Origin: Zopfochytrium polystomum | Taxonomy: Eukaryota; Chytridiomycota; Chytridiomycetes; Chytridiales; Chytridiaceae | Assembly: GCA_025765615.1 (NCBI GenBank) | Contig: JAIVFJ010000171.1 | Coordinates: forward strand, 62,001-126,000 | Direction of reading: 5' to 3' | DNA: 64,000 nucleotides | Shown here: positions 11,617 through 22,957 of the stretch, piece after piece | Layout of the letters: each line of letters starts with the position of its first letter | Numbering within the stretch: position 1 is the first letter of the stretch | Made by a program: the position numbers and the translations under genes | Notes under the pieces: model-generated | Database searches by the model: none | Told to the model about the DNA's origin: nothing | The model's input: only the letters and a program-made list of their open reading frames with translations

Positions 11617-11712
11617 GCTCTGTTAACTCAGTTGGTTAGAGTGTAGTGCTAATAAGCCCTCTTGTGGGCTTGAGTGACGCTAAAGTCACAGGTTCGATCC
11701 CTGTACAGAGCA
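11617..11712 (+). tRNA. tRNA-Ile (AAT) with a 22-bp intron
   Basis: The acceptor GCTCTGT pairs perfectly with ACAGAGC and A is the discriminator. The D arm is ACTC..GAGT, the anticodon stem TAGTG/CGCTA, the T arm ACAGG-TTCGATC-CCTGT. The loop CTAATA-A gives anticodon AAT. A 22-base insert at about 11655-11676 follows the base 3' of the anticodon, the canonical eukaryotic tRNA intron position. All arms are intact, so it is likely functional. Confidence 0.9.
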
Positions 11713-12234
11713 CTCTGAGGAACGCATGGACGTGCTTACAGTTTGCATTTTAAGCTAGCTCAATTCCTCAGATCAAAGTGACAGTGGCATTCTGACTTCT
11801 ACAACAGGTTAGTTCTGGTCTGAATGTGAGCCTGCCTTCAAGGACAATCAGTTTGTCTGTCTTTCTGCAATAGCAAAGTCCTGAGACCCAGTACAAGTGC
11901 AGTCATGCCCTAAGCACCAGAACAAAGGCTTGATTTGGCACATTCATCAGCTTTGTCCATGTAACTGTGTTGGAATAAGCTCAGACAAACGCACTCCTCA
12001 AGTCCCCTGTAACAACTTCCCTGAAACCACCATCCCATTGAGTGAAAACAAGCAAGCGTGAAGGAAAAACCATCCAGTGGCAAGGTAATAACTGTGGCTT
12101 GCTGCTCTGCGCTTTGTTCCATTGCAGTAGTCTTGCAGCAGAGACACTCTTCTTAACTGGGCGAAATGGGCTCCTCCTTGGCCTGACTGGGTTCCTCCCC
12201 TTTCCTCCTGCACCTCAACTCAAGGAGAAGAAAC

Positions 12235-12302
12235 GGGGCTTGCTGGCGATTGAACCCAGGACTCCACCCAAAGGAGGAATCATACCACTAGACCACAAAC
12301 CC
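12235..12302 (-). tRNA. tRNA-Pro (TGG)-like, shortened
   Basis: The minus strand starts GGGTTTG, which pairs with CAAGCCC at the 3' end, with C as discriminator. The D arm GTCTAGTGGTATGATTC is Pro-like and the loop TTTGGGT gives TGG. The anticodon stem has only four good pairs, the T stem has a G-G mismatch and the whole is 68 nt, about four shorter than usual. The 5' half is repeated at about 12393-12427. It is perhaps a decayed gene. Confidence 0.5.
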
Positions 12303-12505
12303 AATTATGATCTTTGGTGGAATATGCACCGGTGCACACACGTCATAATCAATAGAAAGAAGAAGAAAATTTGTCTTTGATTCCAACAGTCTCCTCTGGA
12401 ATCATACCACTGGACCACAATCCCAAGCATAGTCCCTGTTGGAATATGCCCCTGCATGCATGATAATCGATAAAAACTTGCCTTTGATTCCATCCATCTC
12501 CTCTG
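12279..12505. repeat. Tandem duplication containing the 5' half of the tRNA-Pro
   Basis: Two adjacent, diverged units share GGAATCATACCACT.GACCACAA, then GGAATATGC, TGATAATC.ATA and CTTTGATTCCA.C..TCTCCTCT. The second unit starts near 12391 and is about 20-25 bp shorter. Each unit begins with the first part of the minus-strand tRNA-Pro and continues into the same flank, so a segment spanning the gene's 5' end was duplicated without its 3' half. Confidence 0.65.
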
Positions 12506-14165
12506 TCACCATTGCCACCCCCACTGTCACAGACACACACTCCACACCCCCACCTTCACTAGCCCCAATTATCATTGATTTATATAGTTGTGCATTACAT
12601 TTTCAATGTTCTTCACAGATTTGCCTCAGGTGCACCAACTTCCACCAGACTGTAACATACAATCTCTGGATTAACTACACACAGAACAACAACACCAATC
12701 CGCTGAGAGCATTTTGCATTTTTCATTATCAGAGAGAAATGACATGAACTTGAAATGAACTTGATCTCAACTTGAACAAAACCTGAATTTGGACTTTGAC
12801 CTCAGAGATTGGCAACAGGGGATTAAATTTGCAGCAAGTCCCCCATCAACACATAGAAAAAAAAGCAAAAAACAATCCTTTTCAATTTGACATAAAGTAT
12901 CTTACAAATTGATCAAAAGTCCAGTTCAATTTGAAAAATGCAATGTTGTCAGGGTGGTTTGCTGTAATACATCTGCTTTGCGTGTCTATGAGTGTCCAAC
13001 ATCGTTGGGTTTTTTCCTTTGTATGTATGTACCGTTGTCACCCTTCTACTGCACAGTACAGTTGCTAAGAGTCAGGATTTGCAACCTGAAACCTGCAACT
13101 GACAGACTCCTCAGCACAGAGGTGTCAGAGCTGTGACACTGTGGTGAGCAGAGTGGGATTCGAACCCTAATTCCGACATTGGCTCGCCCATTCTTGTGTT
13201 TTTTCCTTCTTTTTTCGTTATTTATCTTCCGTGCCACCCGCGGAAAACTGGCAGTCAAAGGTTCAGAGTACTAATACAAAAATAAATTCTTAGAGATGGC
13301 ATTCATTGAAGGTTGAGGTTACATTTTTAAAGATAGTTGAGAATAATGAGGCTGCTTCTCCAAGGGCAGCTATTTATAGGGAGAGTGCCATTAGGAAAGA
13401 GGAAAAAGGAAGGCGAAAGAAAAGAAGAATGAAAAATTACTGACAAGGAAGAAAAGATAAGTGATTAGAAGCATTTACATGATTATGTACACCTATTATC
13501 AATAGGGGCTCCCAGGCTGCATAGACCTGTTTTTAACCAAGGAGCCAGAAAGCTCTATTTCATTATCACAAAAGATGATGCTTCTAATTGCACTAAGAAT
13601 TGGCAAACCTTGTTCTAGGACATATTGGAAAAAAAAATTATGAAAATTAGAGAAACAACCGAAATCGATTCCTCTTTCTGATGGGGTCATATTTTCATGT
13701 AAAACTATAAAATGTGCTGTACTGAATCAGCGTAGAGTGAGAGCTGAAGAACCTAAAGTATGACTGACAATTTGTGGGAGATACTCAAAAATCTCATACT
13801 GAGATGCGGGGGGGGTTGTATAGCAGGAAAAAAGATTTGATGGGCAAACGAGAAAATCCAAATTTGCTTGATTTCAATGTCCTGCACTGTATCTGCTGCT
13901 TTTTTGTGCAGATGCTGCTGTTCTTGGTGTGAAAGTGGGTTTTTGTTTGTGTGCTTGCTGGTTATTTTGGTGTGGCTGCAGCCAAGTGGCCCTTGTCACT
14001 CCTTTTTTGAAATTCTTAGCAGTTTTCTAGGATGTGCATCTTCCAGTCGGGGAGACTGTTTGGAAGACAGGCTTTGTGAGCACATCACCCAACCGCTCCT
14101 CTTGCCAGAATGGTCAGCCAGAGTGGCAGTGACACCAATAACTCCAATGCATTCTAACAACACTG

Positions 14166-14237
14166 TGGAGGCACAGGGGATCGAACCCTGGGCATCTCGC
14201 ATGCGAAGCGAGCTATCTACCACTGATAAGTACCCCC
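14166..14237 (-). tRNA. tRNA-Ala (CGC)
   Basis: The minus strand folds completely in 72 nt: acceptor GGGGGTA/TGCCTCC with two wobble pairs and A discriminator, D stem TATC/GATA, anticodon stem CTCGC/GCGAG with loop TTCGCAT (anticodon CGC), five-base variable loop, and T arm CAGGG-TTCGATC-CCCTG. The D arm differs from the usual Ala form (GTGTAGCTCAG) but still pairs. Confidence 0.85.
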
Positions 14238-14620
14238 AATAGCGGTGCAGGGATCCCCTGGTACTAACAACAAAACTTGCTGACATTCCATCTAGTCTCA
14301 CCTGGCAGGAGCTGGGTGCGTCCTATTCGTAACCATTACGCAGATAAAGAGGCTGAGTGCCAGAACCGCACCTCTTGGCAAAATGGGGGGCAAGGGGAGA
14401 GGGGAAGGTGAGAAATGACTTGAAAATGTTCTGCACACAAATTGCTATGGAAAACTCCCTTTTCAATGAAGTGCAAAGAGTGTGGCTGTTGCACAGTTTC
14501 AAACTTCATACAGAATTGCTTGGCAAATTTCCTGGAACAGGCACAGCAGGACACACAGTTTCCATAAGAAGTCAGTTTGTGCTGAGGAATTGCATGCTGT
14601 CTTTCCACACAAACACACAT

Positions 14621-14622
<2 letters not shown>

Positions 14623-14659
<37 letters not shown>
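14623..14659. repeat. (CA)n microsatellite
   Basis: About 18 uninterrupted CA units. A second, shorter CA tract lies at about 35789-35815. Confidence 0.95.
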
Positions 14660-14660
<1 letters not shown>

Positions 14661-14906
14661 GCAAGAGCCTCCAAATGTTGCACGGGCAAGGAATCACAAG
14701 TGGCAGGACAACAAAGTTTTTGTCAGGTGGAAAAACCCCTCAACAGCTAGGAATTGTCATGTACAAAGACTGCACATGAAAAGTCAAACCACCCAATCAA
14801 GAAGTGGGTTTCAACAACCCTTAAAGTGGATCATTGGTATCAGTATCTTCAACTGTTAGGAACTCTAGAGACCTGATGGTAAGTATTTGTGCCCATAGAG
14901 CAGCAT

Positions 14907-14978
14907 TCCCAGTTAGTATAGTGGCAAGTTTCACCCCCTGTCACGGGGTAGACCCAGGTTCAATTCCCGGACTGTGAG
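14907..14978 (+). tRNA. tRNA-Asp (GTC), somewhat degenerate
   Basis: The 72-nt cloverleaf starts TCCCAGTTAGTATAGTGG, a tRNA-Asp-like 5' half. The anticodon stem ACCCC/GGGGT encloses CTGTCAC, anticodon GTC. The acceptor has one C-T mismatch (TCCCAGT/ACTGTGA) and the T stem one A-C mismatch (CCAGG/CCCGG); the T loop is TTCAATT. Two stem mismatches make it a borderline gene or young pseudogene. Confidence 0.65.
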
Positions 14979-16388
14979 GAGCATCACTTTCAAAGTGGGC
15001 TTTTTGACAGCAGTCAGTCTTATGAGTTGCCTAGATTCTCATCTGGTGGGGCAGGTGCCAAGCGCAACCACCTCCAGATGCAGTGGGGTGAGTTCAGCCT
15101 CAAGCACTGTGCTGGTACAGTAGGCGCATGAGCTTCAAACATATTCCACAACGTGCCAGTGCTGGAACAGGACGATTGCGTATGCAGGGGCTATTAAAAG
15201 CTGCCAAACAACCACAAAGCACAAGCAGGCACAAAGTGAAGAGGTTGGTGCTGAGCATACTCCCCTTCCCAATTAGAGGACGGTACACCCTTTCTTGTCC
15301 ACACCATAGCCTTTTTTGGCTCCTTTCTGTTTTTCAAACAATTGTTTTCTTTTATCGAAACAAAAATTAGAAAAAGGCAAATCTCGTGCTGCAAAAGGGA
15401 CCTAACCCTAGCGCCACAAAGACAGCTTTTTTGACGTGATCAAAAACATCCAATCAACCTTTCGCTGCTGGCACTACCAAAAAACACCTCCCAATGAACA
15501 GCTCTTCTTGTGCTAGCACCTGATCAACACTGCTGGAGTTGGAGATTGTGATCACAATGTGAGTGAGGACGCCTGGGCTGTTGACTTCCAGGCTTTTAAC
15601 AATCAGTTTGAGATTTTCTCCTCCATTTACAACTTTAGACAGCACAAATCACCCAAGTTGATTATACAGGGTCGCAGTCTGAGTGGCACTTGGCTTTATC
15701 GCCCTCCCCCACCGACACCCACAAAAGTGCCCACCAATGGCTGTATGGGATTGGAACTTTTGAAGGGATGGTCAGACTTTCTGCTTGCCCTTGAGCACCT
15801 CAGACTACGTGCGTCCATCCCATCCACAACAAAATTCAACAAATACTGCCACTAATCTCACCATTGCAACTTTCTCAACACTTCCTGTCGTTGTTGCGGC
15901 TGTGATCAGGTTGGACCTTGGAGGTTAATGTTTTGTTTCTGCATTTTCTTTTTTTTTTTAATTTGCGTATTTTTTTAAAATTTTTTTGGATTGGATCAAA
16001 GTTTGAATTTTCATCCAGCTGGTGGCAGACGCCACTTTCCAATCAAAACCTCTGCCCTAAACAGCCTGAGCCTTCAATGCCAACATACTTGGCTTCACTG
16101 AAACAGCTTGTCCATAAGCCATTCATCTCACCTCATGCTGGCAGCCCAGCCCACACCAAAGAAGAGCATCTCTGTCACTAATGACTGGAACCTAATTGAG
16201 AAGATGAAGGTGGTTGACGTTGATTGCTGGCCGTGGCATGGCGCATTGGGGGTGGCCTGACTCTACTGGCAGTCACCTATTCCTCATGGTTCTGCTAGCT
16301 TCCCTTGATCCCATCAAAACCTGCGCTTGGTAACAAACTTGTGTTTCCACCACAACAAGTCTGCAGCAAAGTACCGCACAAAGCTGAT

Positions 16389-16460
16389 TGGTACATGGTG
16401 GAATCGAACCACCGTTTCCTCGGCCACAACGAGGCGTACTAGCCACTATACGAATGTAGC
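16389..16460 (-). tRNA. tRNA-His (GTG)
   Basis: The minus strand reads GCTACAT T C GTAT AGTGGCTAGTAC, anticodon stem CCTCG/CGAGG with loop TTGTGGC (anticodon GTG), T arm GGTGG-TTCGATT-CCACC and 3' acceptor ATGTACC plus A. One C-C mismatch sits at the second acceptor pair. The other arms are intact. Confidence 0.85.
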
Positions 16461-16644
16461 ATTGGGGTTTCTCACTTGTGTTTGGAAAATACAAAATGCA
16501 TATGTCTGCTGATCTGAGAGCAGCAGAGCACAGCAGCTGCAGGGGTTTGCTCAGAACTCCAGTTGATGGATTTGCACACTCGCTGGCAGGTGACCACTGC
16601 CTAGCGGTCCAGACGGGGGCCCTTGCCACACATAATATGGCTGT

Positions 16645-16727
16645 GGTCAGGTGGCCGAGCTGGTCTAAGGCGCCGCATTCAAGTTGCGGTCTCTCACGAG
16701 GCGTGGGTTCGAATCCCACTCTGACCA
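16645..16727 (+). tRNA. tRNA-Leu (CAA)
   Basis: The 83-nt type II tRNA has acceptor GGTCAGG/TCTGACC, Leu D arm GGCCGAGCTGGTCTAAGGC, anticodon stem CCGCA/TGCGG with loop TTCAAGT (anticodon CAA), a long variable arm, and a perfect T arm GTGGG-TTCGAAT-CCCAC. There is no intron, although CAA Leu genes in many eukaryotes have one. It is intact and likely functional. Confidence 0.93.
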
Positions 16728-17149
16728 TTTTCCCCTGCAGTTGGGAGATCCCCTGCATAGGAAACTTTTGTGGCACTAATTGCAGAAAGCCAGGGTGGCA
16801 GAATCCCCAGAATCCACAAGGCACCACCCGAATTTGTCAGTCCTGTTGCCTGGAGCAAGCCATGGTGGGTAAATGGCCATGGCTTGTGGCAAACTGTGGT
16901 GGGTGGCTTGCTGTGGCAGTGGGCGTTCTGGTGGCCAAGACCATCCAGGTTCCACGGCAATCCAGCATTCCATGCTTATTAAAGAGCAAGCAGTCACAGC
17001 AGCCTAATCACCCACTCCTGCCAAAAGAAACACCATATTGTCCAATGTTTTTCTTTTTCAGCTGTTAGGTGGAGCTGACTGGTTAGCAGCAAGAGGCACA
17101 AGACGGACCCAAACCTATTGTGACTGTCAGTTATCGTTCTCACGATGGC

Positions 17150-17410
17150 CATGGGGAGAGCAAGCCACCGCCAGTGCAGACCTGGGAGCTGGCTTGCGCT
17201 GTTGACAAACTACGCAATACGCCACACTTCTTTCCTGTGCAATTGTGTGCAACACACTCGCACTGGTCAAATTCCATTTGAATATTACCAAGGCCAAAAA
17301 ACCCAACCTACGCCACCTTGGAATTTTGGCTGCCTCATTGTCACACTCAACAATGAGTACACAGAACCTGCAAACTCAAGGAAGAGGAGATTTAGAGAGC
17401 ACAGTCTCAC
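17150..17410 (+). mobile_element. Copia integrase fragment
   Basis: One frame reads LLTNYAIRHTSF...HTRTGQIPFEYYQG...PWNFGCLIVTLNNEY. This is the Copia integrase block 'A...A.Y..N...TPFE...G..P....FGC'. The second half nearly matches 150-245, so both relics come from the same or a close family. Flanking frames are closed. Confidence 0.6.
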
Positions 17411-17916
17411 AGTTACCTCCATTGCCATTAGGGGTCCTGAATTTTGCCACAGGTGCATGGTCGTTCTCCAATAATTGGAGGCTGCTGGAAGTAACTAAGG
17501 ATTGAAATTGATGTCCTGATACCCAAGAAATATTGCATAGATCACATCACAAAAAAAATCCTTATGTGAAAAAACTGCAGAGACTCTCCCAGGTGACAAT
17601 AGCAATACTCTGATATTTATTGGCATCAAGTCTACTTTCATTTGTTCTGGAGGAAATCAAATCTACAACCTGATATCAATATAGATAGCCAGGTAAATAG
17701 CCAGGTAAATAGCCACTGGACCAAGCCATACAACACTGGGTCCAAATGTCACTATATTCCATTGATTTAGATCCTTAGAAATGACTGCAATACAACCAGC
17801 AAACAAAACCTGTGGTTTGCCAGTTGCTGGCTGCCAGTGTAAGGATCTGCATTGCGGCAGTGGCGTTTGGTGCCTGCTAGGGTTGTAGATGCAACCCAAA
17901 AGCTTTGGGTGGCCTA

Positions 17917-18690
17917 TGACATTTCTAATCTCATGGGTCAGTAGTTCGCTGGGGTTTTACAAGCGCTCCCTGAGATAATTATTGACAATTACCAACATAG
18001 TAGGCCCACCACCATTAAAATTCTAATTTTAAACTTTCCCATAATTTATCCTGCATAACAGCAAACCTTTGTCCTGTCCTCTGCATCATAAAAGAGCTCC
18101 TTGTGTTCTTTATGCTGACTGGGCCACAGCATAGAGGACACACCCCTTTTCTTTCCTGTTTACTTTTTGTTGCTTTGGTTGATGTCGCTCCCTTTTACCA
18201 TTCTTCAATCCCCTTTCTGTGCAATGACATGAGGCCTCCCAGAGCTTCAAATTTCATCCATCGTCAATTTTGAGGAAAACTCTTCAAATTTGACAGAGGT
18301 GTGGCTGAATGTGTGGCTGTTGCCTTACAAATTGTTCTTTTCTTTCCTTTTCTCCTTTTTTAATTCTTTTGTGTTGTTTCATTTTCTTGCTTTCCTTCTT
18401 TCTTTCTTATTGTCTTTTCTTTTTCTCCTTGACTGCTATAAACACTGCCACCCCTTCCACTATCCCTTTCTCTTTATCTATGTTCTATCTTACTTTCCTC
18501 AATAAAACTCTCTCTCTCAGGGCCATCATATTGTTCTTTGTTTGTTGAGGTGGTTCTCCCTGGCCAGTGCGTTGTTGACCAAGGAGGGAGAAGATGATTC
18601 CTCTTAGGCCAGAGCCACCAGATCAAGCTGAAGAGGCAAGAACAACATTCCCCTTGGGCCAGTGTGTGAAGACCAAGCCTTGTGTGATGG
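17917..18690 (+). repeat. LTR-B copy 2 (solo or truncated)
   Basis: Starts TGACATTTCTAATCTCATG, a diverged version of the LTR-B opening at 3019. It then follows LTR-B in order: CATAAAAGAGCTCCTTGTG, ACACACCCCTTTT, a pyrimidine-rich body, CTATAAACAC, CTCAATAAAAC, and the repeated GGCCAGTG/GACCAAG motif. No element body was found on either side, so it is best read as an old solo LTR. The 3' limit is approximate. Confidence 0.65.
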
Positions 18691-19615
18691 CTGGTTCTGG
18701 GACAGTACTGGGACAAAAACAGGAAAAGCCAGATTTTATCTAGGCCAGGTTTCAGGTGGTATCTCAAGGATTCCTCAACAGCTTGAAACCTTACCTGTGT
18801 GTACCCAAGCCTGGACTTGGCACAGACACAAACTTCTTGGTATGTTTCACCTCTCGATAGCAGCCTCAATGTACAACCAAATAACAGCTTTGTTGTGTAG
18901 CTGCTTGGATTGCACTTGAACTCCCTCTGCCGCCACCATCAGCGGCTCATGGTCCATCCTGAAGTAAGGGCTCAGCGGTTTGACCAAACTGGTGCTTTAT
19001 CTGACTGGTTTAAGGCCAGCACAGTGCATAAAACAATGTAAAATTTCACCCAGTGGCATATATTGCTTGAAAGTTTCATGTGCTTTGCTTTCACTGGAAT
19101 ATTTCAGGGCAGAACAATGCAAGTCAGAACTCTGGTTAAGCAAACCGCCGAGTCTTATCCTGAAGCAACTATGGGTATCAGCAAGACACTGTGCCAGACG
19201 CTGTGCCTGTGCAAGCACCATGGAGGTGCTTGCCCATACAGCTACACTTAAGCCCACACACATAGCTGCACCTGCGCCTACATGTACTCCCTCGAAGGAT
19301 CTGTCAACTTGATCAAGTTCTGTGACTTGACCCACCTTGTTGACAGAGGCCACAAATGTTTGACTCTGATGACGAGAGCTTGGGCTGGCATGCCTGTGCT
19401 TCTGTTATGGTTGACGCTACTTTGGGCCCAATGGCATCCACACCTACCGCCAGTGCTGGGTCCAGCACCTGGGAAAAACAACTCACAGAATGCCTGGCTC
19501 TTTGGACCATTCAGGTCCCCATTGGTTCCCTGGCTCCACAAACACTGCTATGGCAATCATGCATGGGACCAGCCAGCACTTTGGGGACCGTTCATGCCTG
19601 AGACAGTGGGATATT

Positions 19616-19686
19616 GGGGGATTCTGGGGATTTAACCCAGGACCTCCTGCACCAAAGCAGAAATCATACCACTAGACTAAATCCCC
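19616..19686 (-). tRNA. tRNA-Pro (TGG)-like with a six-base anticodon loop
   Basis: The minus strand has a perfect acceptor GGGGATT/AATCCCC with C discriminator, Pro-type D arm AGTCTAGTGGTATGATT and a perfect T stem CTGGG/CCCAG with loop TTAAATC. The anticodon stem CTGC/GCAG encloses only TTTGGT, one base short. TGG is still readable. The missing loop base suggests a recent pseudogene or a one-base sequence error. Confidence 0.6.
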
Positions 19687-20047
19687 TGCCAGTGTTTTCT
19701 GCAAAACAGAGAGTTGACATCACGCCACCACTGACATTTTTGTCGGACCGTATGGCTCAAGTCGATACAGCATTGGTCAGCTTGTGCCCCAGGGTGCCAA
19801 AGGTCTCACTGGCACCCCCTTTAACTGTGCTGTCAGGCAGACTTGGACTTGTCATCCCTTCAGTGAAACTTAGCTGCACTCAAACTTTTGCAGCAAGTCT
19901 CAGAAGTGGGCAAGGTCAGCTTGCACACCTGCAAGATTGTTATTCAGACGTCGAACCCAGTTTGGCCCTGACTCCCAAACCCCAGAGGCTCACAAAATCT
20001 GAAAACAAATAAATGAAAATTAAAATAAAGTGAAGTAACACCCCTTT

Positions 20048-20129
20048 CGTCCTGCACAGGATTCGAACCTGCGCTCCCAAAGGGAAATGCCTTAGCAGGG
20101 CACCGCGTTAACCACTCTGCCAACAGGAC
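20048..20129 (-). tRNA. tRNA-Ser (GCT)
   Basis: The minus-strand 82-nt type II tRNA has acceptor GTCCTGT/GCAGGAC with G discriminator, D arm GGCAGAGTGGTTAACGC, anticodon stem GTGCC/GGCAT with loop CTGCTAA (anticodon GCT), variable arm CCC..GGG, and T arm GCAGG-TTCGAAT-CCTGT. All arms are supported, with a few wobble pairs. Confidence 0.9.
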
Positions 20130-20354
20130 CCTCCACAAGTCCCTTTAGGCAAATAAGCGTGGTGCAACTGGGCCTACCTGAAGCCTTTTTTCATACACTA
20201 CCCAACAGCAAGACAGCAAGATCCTCTGCAACTGCAGTATTCAAGCATGAGCTTGGCTGGAAGTGTGCTTACTTAAAGCTGCTTTGACTTGGCGCTTGCA
20301 AAACCCTGGTGCTATTGCTACAAGTGAAGACATCCAAGTATCTCCAGCAGTTCA

Positions 20355-20427
20355 CGAGCATAGCAGGACTCGAACCTGCAATCTTTCGATCCGAAGTCGA
20401 ACGCGGTAACCATTTCGCCATATGCCC
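20355..20427 (-). tRNA. tRNA-Arg (TCG)
   Basis: The minus strand has acceptor GGGCATA/TATGCTC with G discriminator, D arm GGCGAAATGGTTACC, anticodon stem TTCGA/TCGAA with loop CTTCGGA (anticodon TCG), and T arm GCAGG-TTCGAGT-CCTGC. It is complete at 73 nt. Confidence 0.9.
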
Positions 20428-20685
20428 ACCCCAAACCTCTAAAATCAACTTTTGCCCCCTGCTTGTTTCCTGTTTTTTTTTTTTTTTGGTTGGTGTGTTC
20501 TGTCTTTTCATTTCACTCCCTCCCCCCTTACTGTTCTCCAGGTGGCTAGTGTTCAAGAGTGTCAGGAACAGGGCAGGACAGGACAAGGCAGACAAGGGAC
20601 TGAGAGGAGTGATGATTGTATTGGAAACAATAATTCACTTGAGGGATGGGACAGGTCCCCCATCCCCCTTTTATACCTTTTGAGA

Positions 20686-20860
20686 GTGTTCCTTGTCAAG
20701 ACTCAAAGAAAGTTCCAGAAAGAGCAATTAGTAATACAATGATACCAATGATACCAATGACAACAAGACAAGTCAGGAAAGCAAAGAAGGTTCCAGAAGG
20801 TTCCACAAGGTTCCATGAAGGAATGTTCTAGAAGGTTCCAGAAGGTTCCAGAGGGTGATT
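20686..20860. repeat. Minisatellite of about 10 bp (AGAAGGTTCC) resembling arrayed heat-shock elements
   Basis: Units of GAAGGTTCCA repeat imperfectly, densest at 20786-20855. They produce the alternating nGAAnnTTCn pentamers of a heat-shock factor binding site several times (for example AAGAAGGTTCCAGAAGGTTC). A similar GAAAGTTCCAGAA occurs at 20706. CCAATGATA repeats lie between the two parts. Whether this is regulatory or just a satellite cannot be told from sequence. Confidence 0.7.
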
Positions 20861-21573
20861 CATAACAAAGAGGACCAATAACAAGGGGATTAACAGCATG
20901 AAGTTGCAACAATCAGGATCCTGCCAATCAAACTGGACTCGATCAAGAGACTTTGCCCACCGATGCTGTCGTAACTTGTGCTTGCTGTCAGTTTGGCATT
21001 TAGATAGCTAAAGGAAGGATAATGGTCAGTTGGAATTGGCAGGCCAAGTATCCCACCCCAGCAACCCAAGTGATTGCATTGCAAGTTTGCACCTTTTTTT
21101 GCACACGGAGAAACTTTTTTAATCAATGTTGCAAAAGTTGCACATGCTGCACAGCGCAACTTTGCATGGGGTAAAGTGCCTGTCTTGGTCAGGCTTCCAC
21201 AGTCCAACCCCCCACATCATGCTGGATTCGCAAAACCTGACTTAAGTTTTTTGTTTATCTCTTTTTTTTTCTGCTCAGTCTGTCAGCCAGGAACCAGACA
21301 TTAGAATAAAGAAATTTGCAATCTTTCAGCTGAACAAGCCTAAAGCAAACACTCACAGAAAGTTGAAGCTTTTTTCCAGCTTGTTCAAACAAATGCAAAT
21401 TGCTGGTTTTGGCAAAGAACCCATTGGCTTGTTGGTTTGGCCACTTGGACCATCAAATGACACCAGTCAGCCGATGAAATTTGACAAGGTCCAACACACA
21501 CAAACACTGTTCAACTGCGCTGCACCACAGGTGGTGCAGCACAAGTCATCAGGAGTTGCGCTCCCTTCCTGCA

Positions 21574-21648
21574 TGGTTTCACCGAGGTTCGAAACTCAGG
21601 ACCTCCTGTGTGTGAGACAGATGTGATAACCAACTACACCATGAAACC
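21574..21648 (-). tRNA. tRNA-Val (CAC)
   Basis: The minus strand has a perfect acceptor GGTTTCA/TGAAACC with A discriminator, D arm GGTGTAGTTGGTTATCAC, anticodon stem TCTGT/ACAGG with loop CTCACAC (anticodon CAC), and T stem CTGAG/CTCGG. The T loop is eight bases (TTTCGAAC), one more than normal, so function is likely but not certain. Confidence 0.8.
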
Positions 21649-22334
21649 ACATGACTGGACTTGTCAAAAATATGACAGCAATATGCACTTGCTTGCCAGG
21701 AATCATTTGGAAGTTTATTGAAAAAATGAATGAAATGTAGGCTGGAGTTGGCCTGGGTTGAGCCACCATGATGCATGCAGCCACTCAGCTGCTGCCACAC
21801 CACAGTTCAGTCAACCAAACCATCTCCTTCTTAAAGCAGAAAGCGGTATTGTAGGCAGTTCCTGCTTCTAATAGCAGCAACAATTCAACAAAGGAACAGC
21901 CAGCTGCTCAGACAGTTAAGTTTTAAAATATTGTGTTTTTGTCTCCCTGATTTTTTGATCTGTGTTTTGACTTTCTGACAAACCAGCATTTCATGCAGAC
22001 GGACTGTGGGTTGGGTGTGCTGATTGGGTTTTTTTTCTTTTTTTTTTCTGTGTTTTTGTTTACAATTTGTCTGATATCTTGTGGCAAGGGCAACGACCTT
22101 TGTACAAACATTTGGAGCAAAACATTAGGCTGCAAAAACTGTGTCCACGGTCCAACATCCAGTTACATCCTTCATGGCTGACTCAGGCTGTTTGCGTTTG
22201 TAGAGATTTTGTTGCTCTTGGTTGGTGCAAGAGACAACCCCCCAGGCCAGTGGCAGTAGCCTGTAGGTAAACAAAGGAAGGTGGTGGACTCCAGGCTGTA
22301 CCTTTTCCTCCTGAATAGGGTCTGCCACAGACTG

Positions 22335-22580
22335 AACCGGGTCAAATCTGAAATAAATTTGAGTTTGATTTGAATTCGAATCAGACTTGAATCAAATGAA
22401 TTCTCCAGTATAGAGTGATTTGAATTCGATTTGATTCAGGTTTTATAAGTAAAAAATCGAAATTCCATTTGATTTGGCGCAATTTGAGTGCAAAAACAGC
22501 CATTTGTCAGATTCAAATGTCTGGGAAATACATTTTTTTCTTGTCATTTGGGTCTGGAAAGCAGAATCAAATCAAATCAA
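22335..22580. repeat. Degenerate AT-rich repeat of TTTGAATTCGAATC type
   Basis: Imperfect repeats of GATTTGAATTCGA, TGAATCAAATGAATTC and AAATCAAATCAAA on both strands give many overlapping short palindromes around GAATTC and TTCGAA. There is no coding signal. Confidence 0.6.
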
Positions 22581-22957
22581 ACCCAAATGGGGATCTGGTC
22601 TGTGGCAGACAGTACTTGTAAAGTGCTTTGCAGCTGTCCATCACTGCTAGAAATCATTGTCAGCTCTGCTGCTGGCAAGCTTGTGGCATCAGGGAGATCA
22701 TTGCCCTCATTGCAGCATATGATGGCAAAATCAGAAAGAAAAGACCACACCTGGCGCTTATGGCCCTGCTTTCGCAAGTGATGGTTTTGGTTTCCTGAAA
22801 CTTTGTCATGAGCATCTTCAGGTGGTGTTTTTCCCCTTGTCTGTCTGGGGATCCAACTTCCATGCTCTGCAGGAGACTTGCACAATGGAATGCCGACCAA
22901 CACCCCAGGGAGTCAGCAGCCAGGCAACAACAGTCCACACAAATCTACAGCCCTTAT

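Noticed and set aside
13070..13200. GTGGGATTCGAACCCTAATTCC resembling a tRNA-Leu 3' end next to a GTGTCA/TGACAC hairpin
   Set aside because: The 5' half, D arm and anticodon arm cannot be found, so at most a tRNA fragment; not called.
17655..17745. GGCTTGGTCCAGTGGCTAT (minus) with a TAGCCAGGTAAA triplication
   Set aside because: Only a D-arm-like string is present; no T arm or acceptor.
22021..22060. T-rich tract TTTTTTTTCTTTTTTTTTC as a possible Pol III terminator
   Set aside because: It is not just downstream of any tRNA called here; T runs are common in this region.
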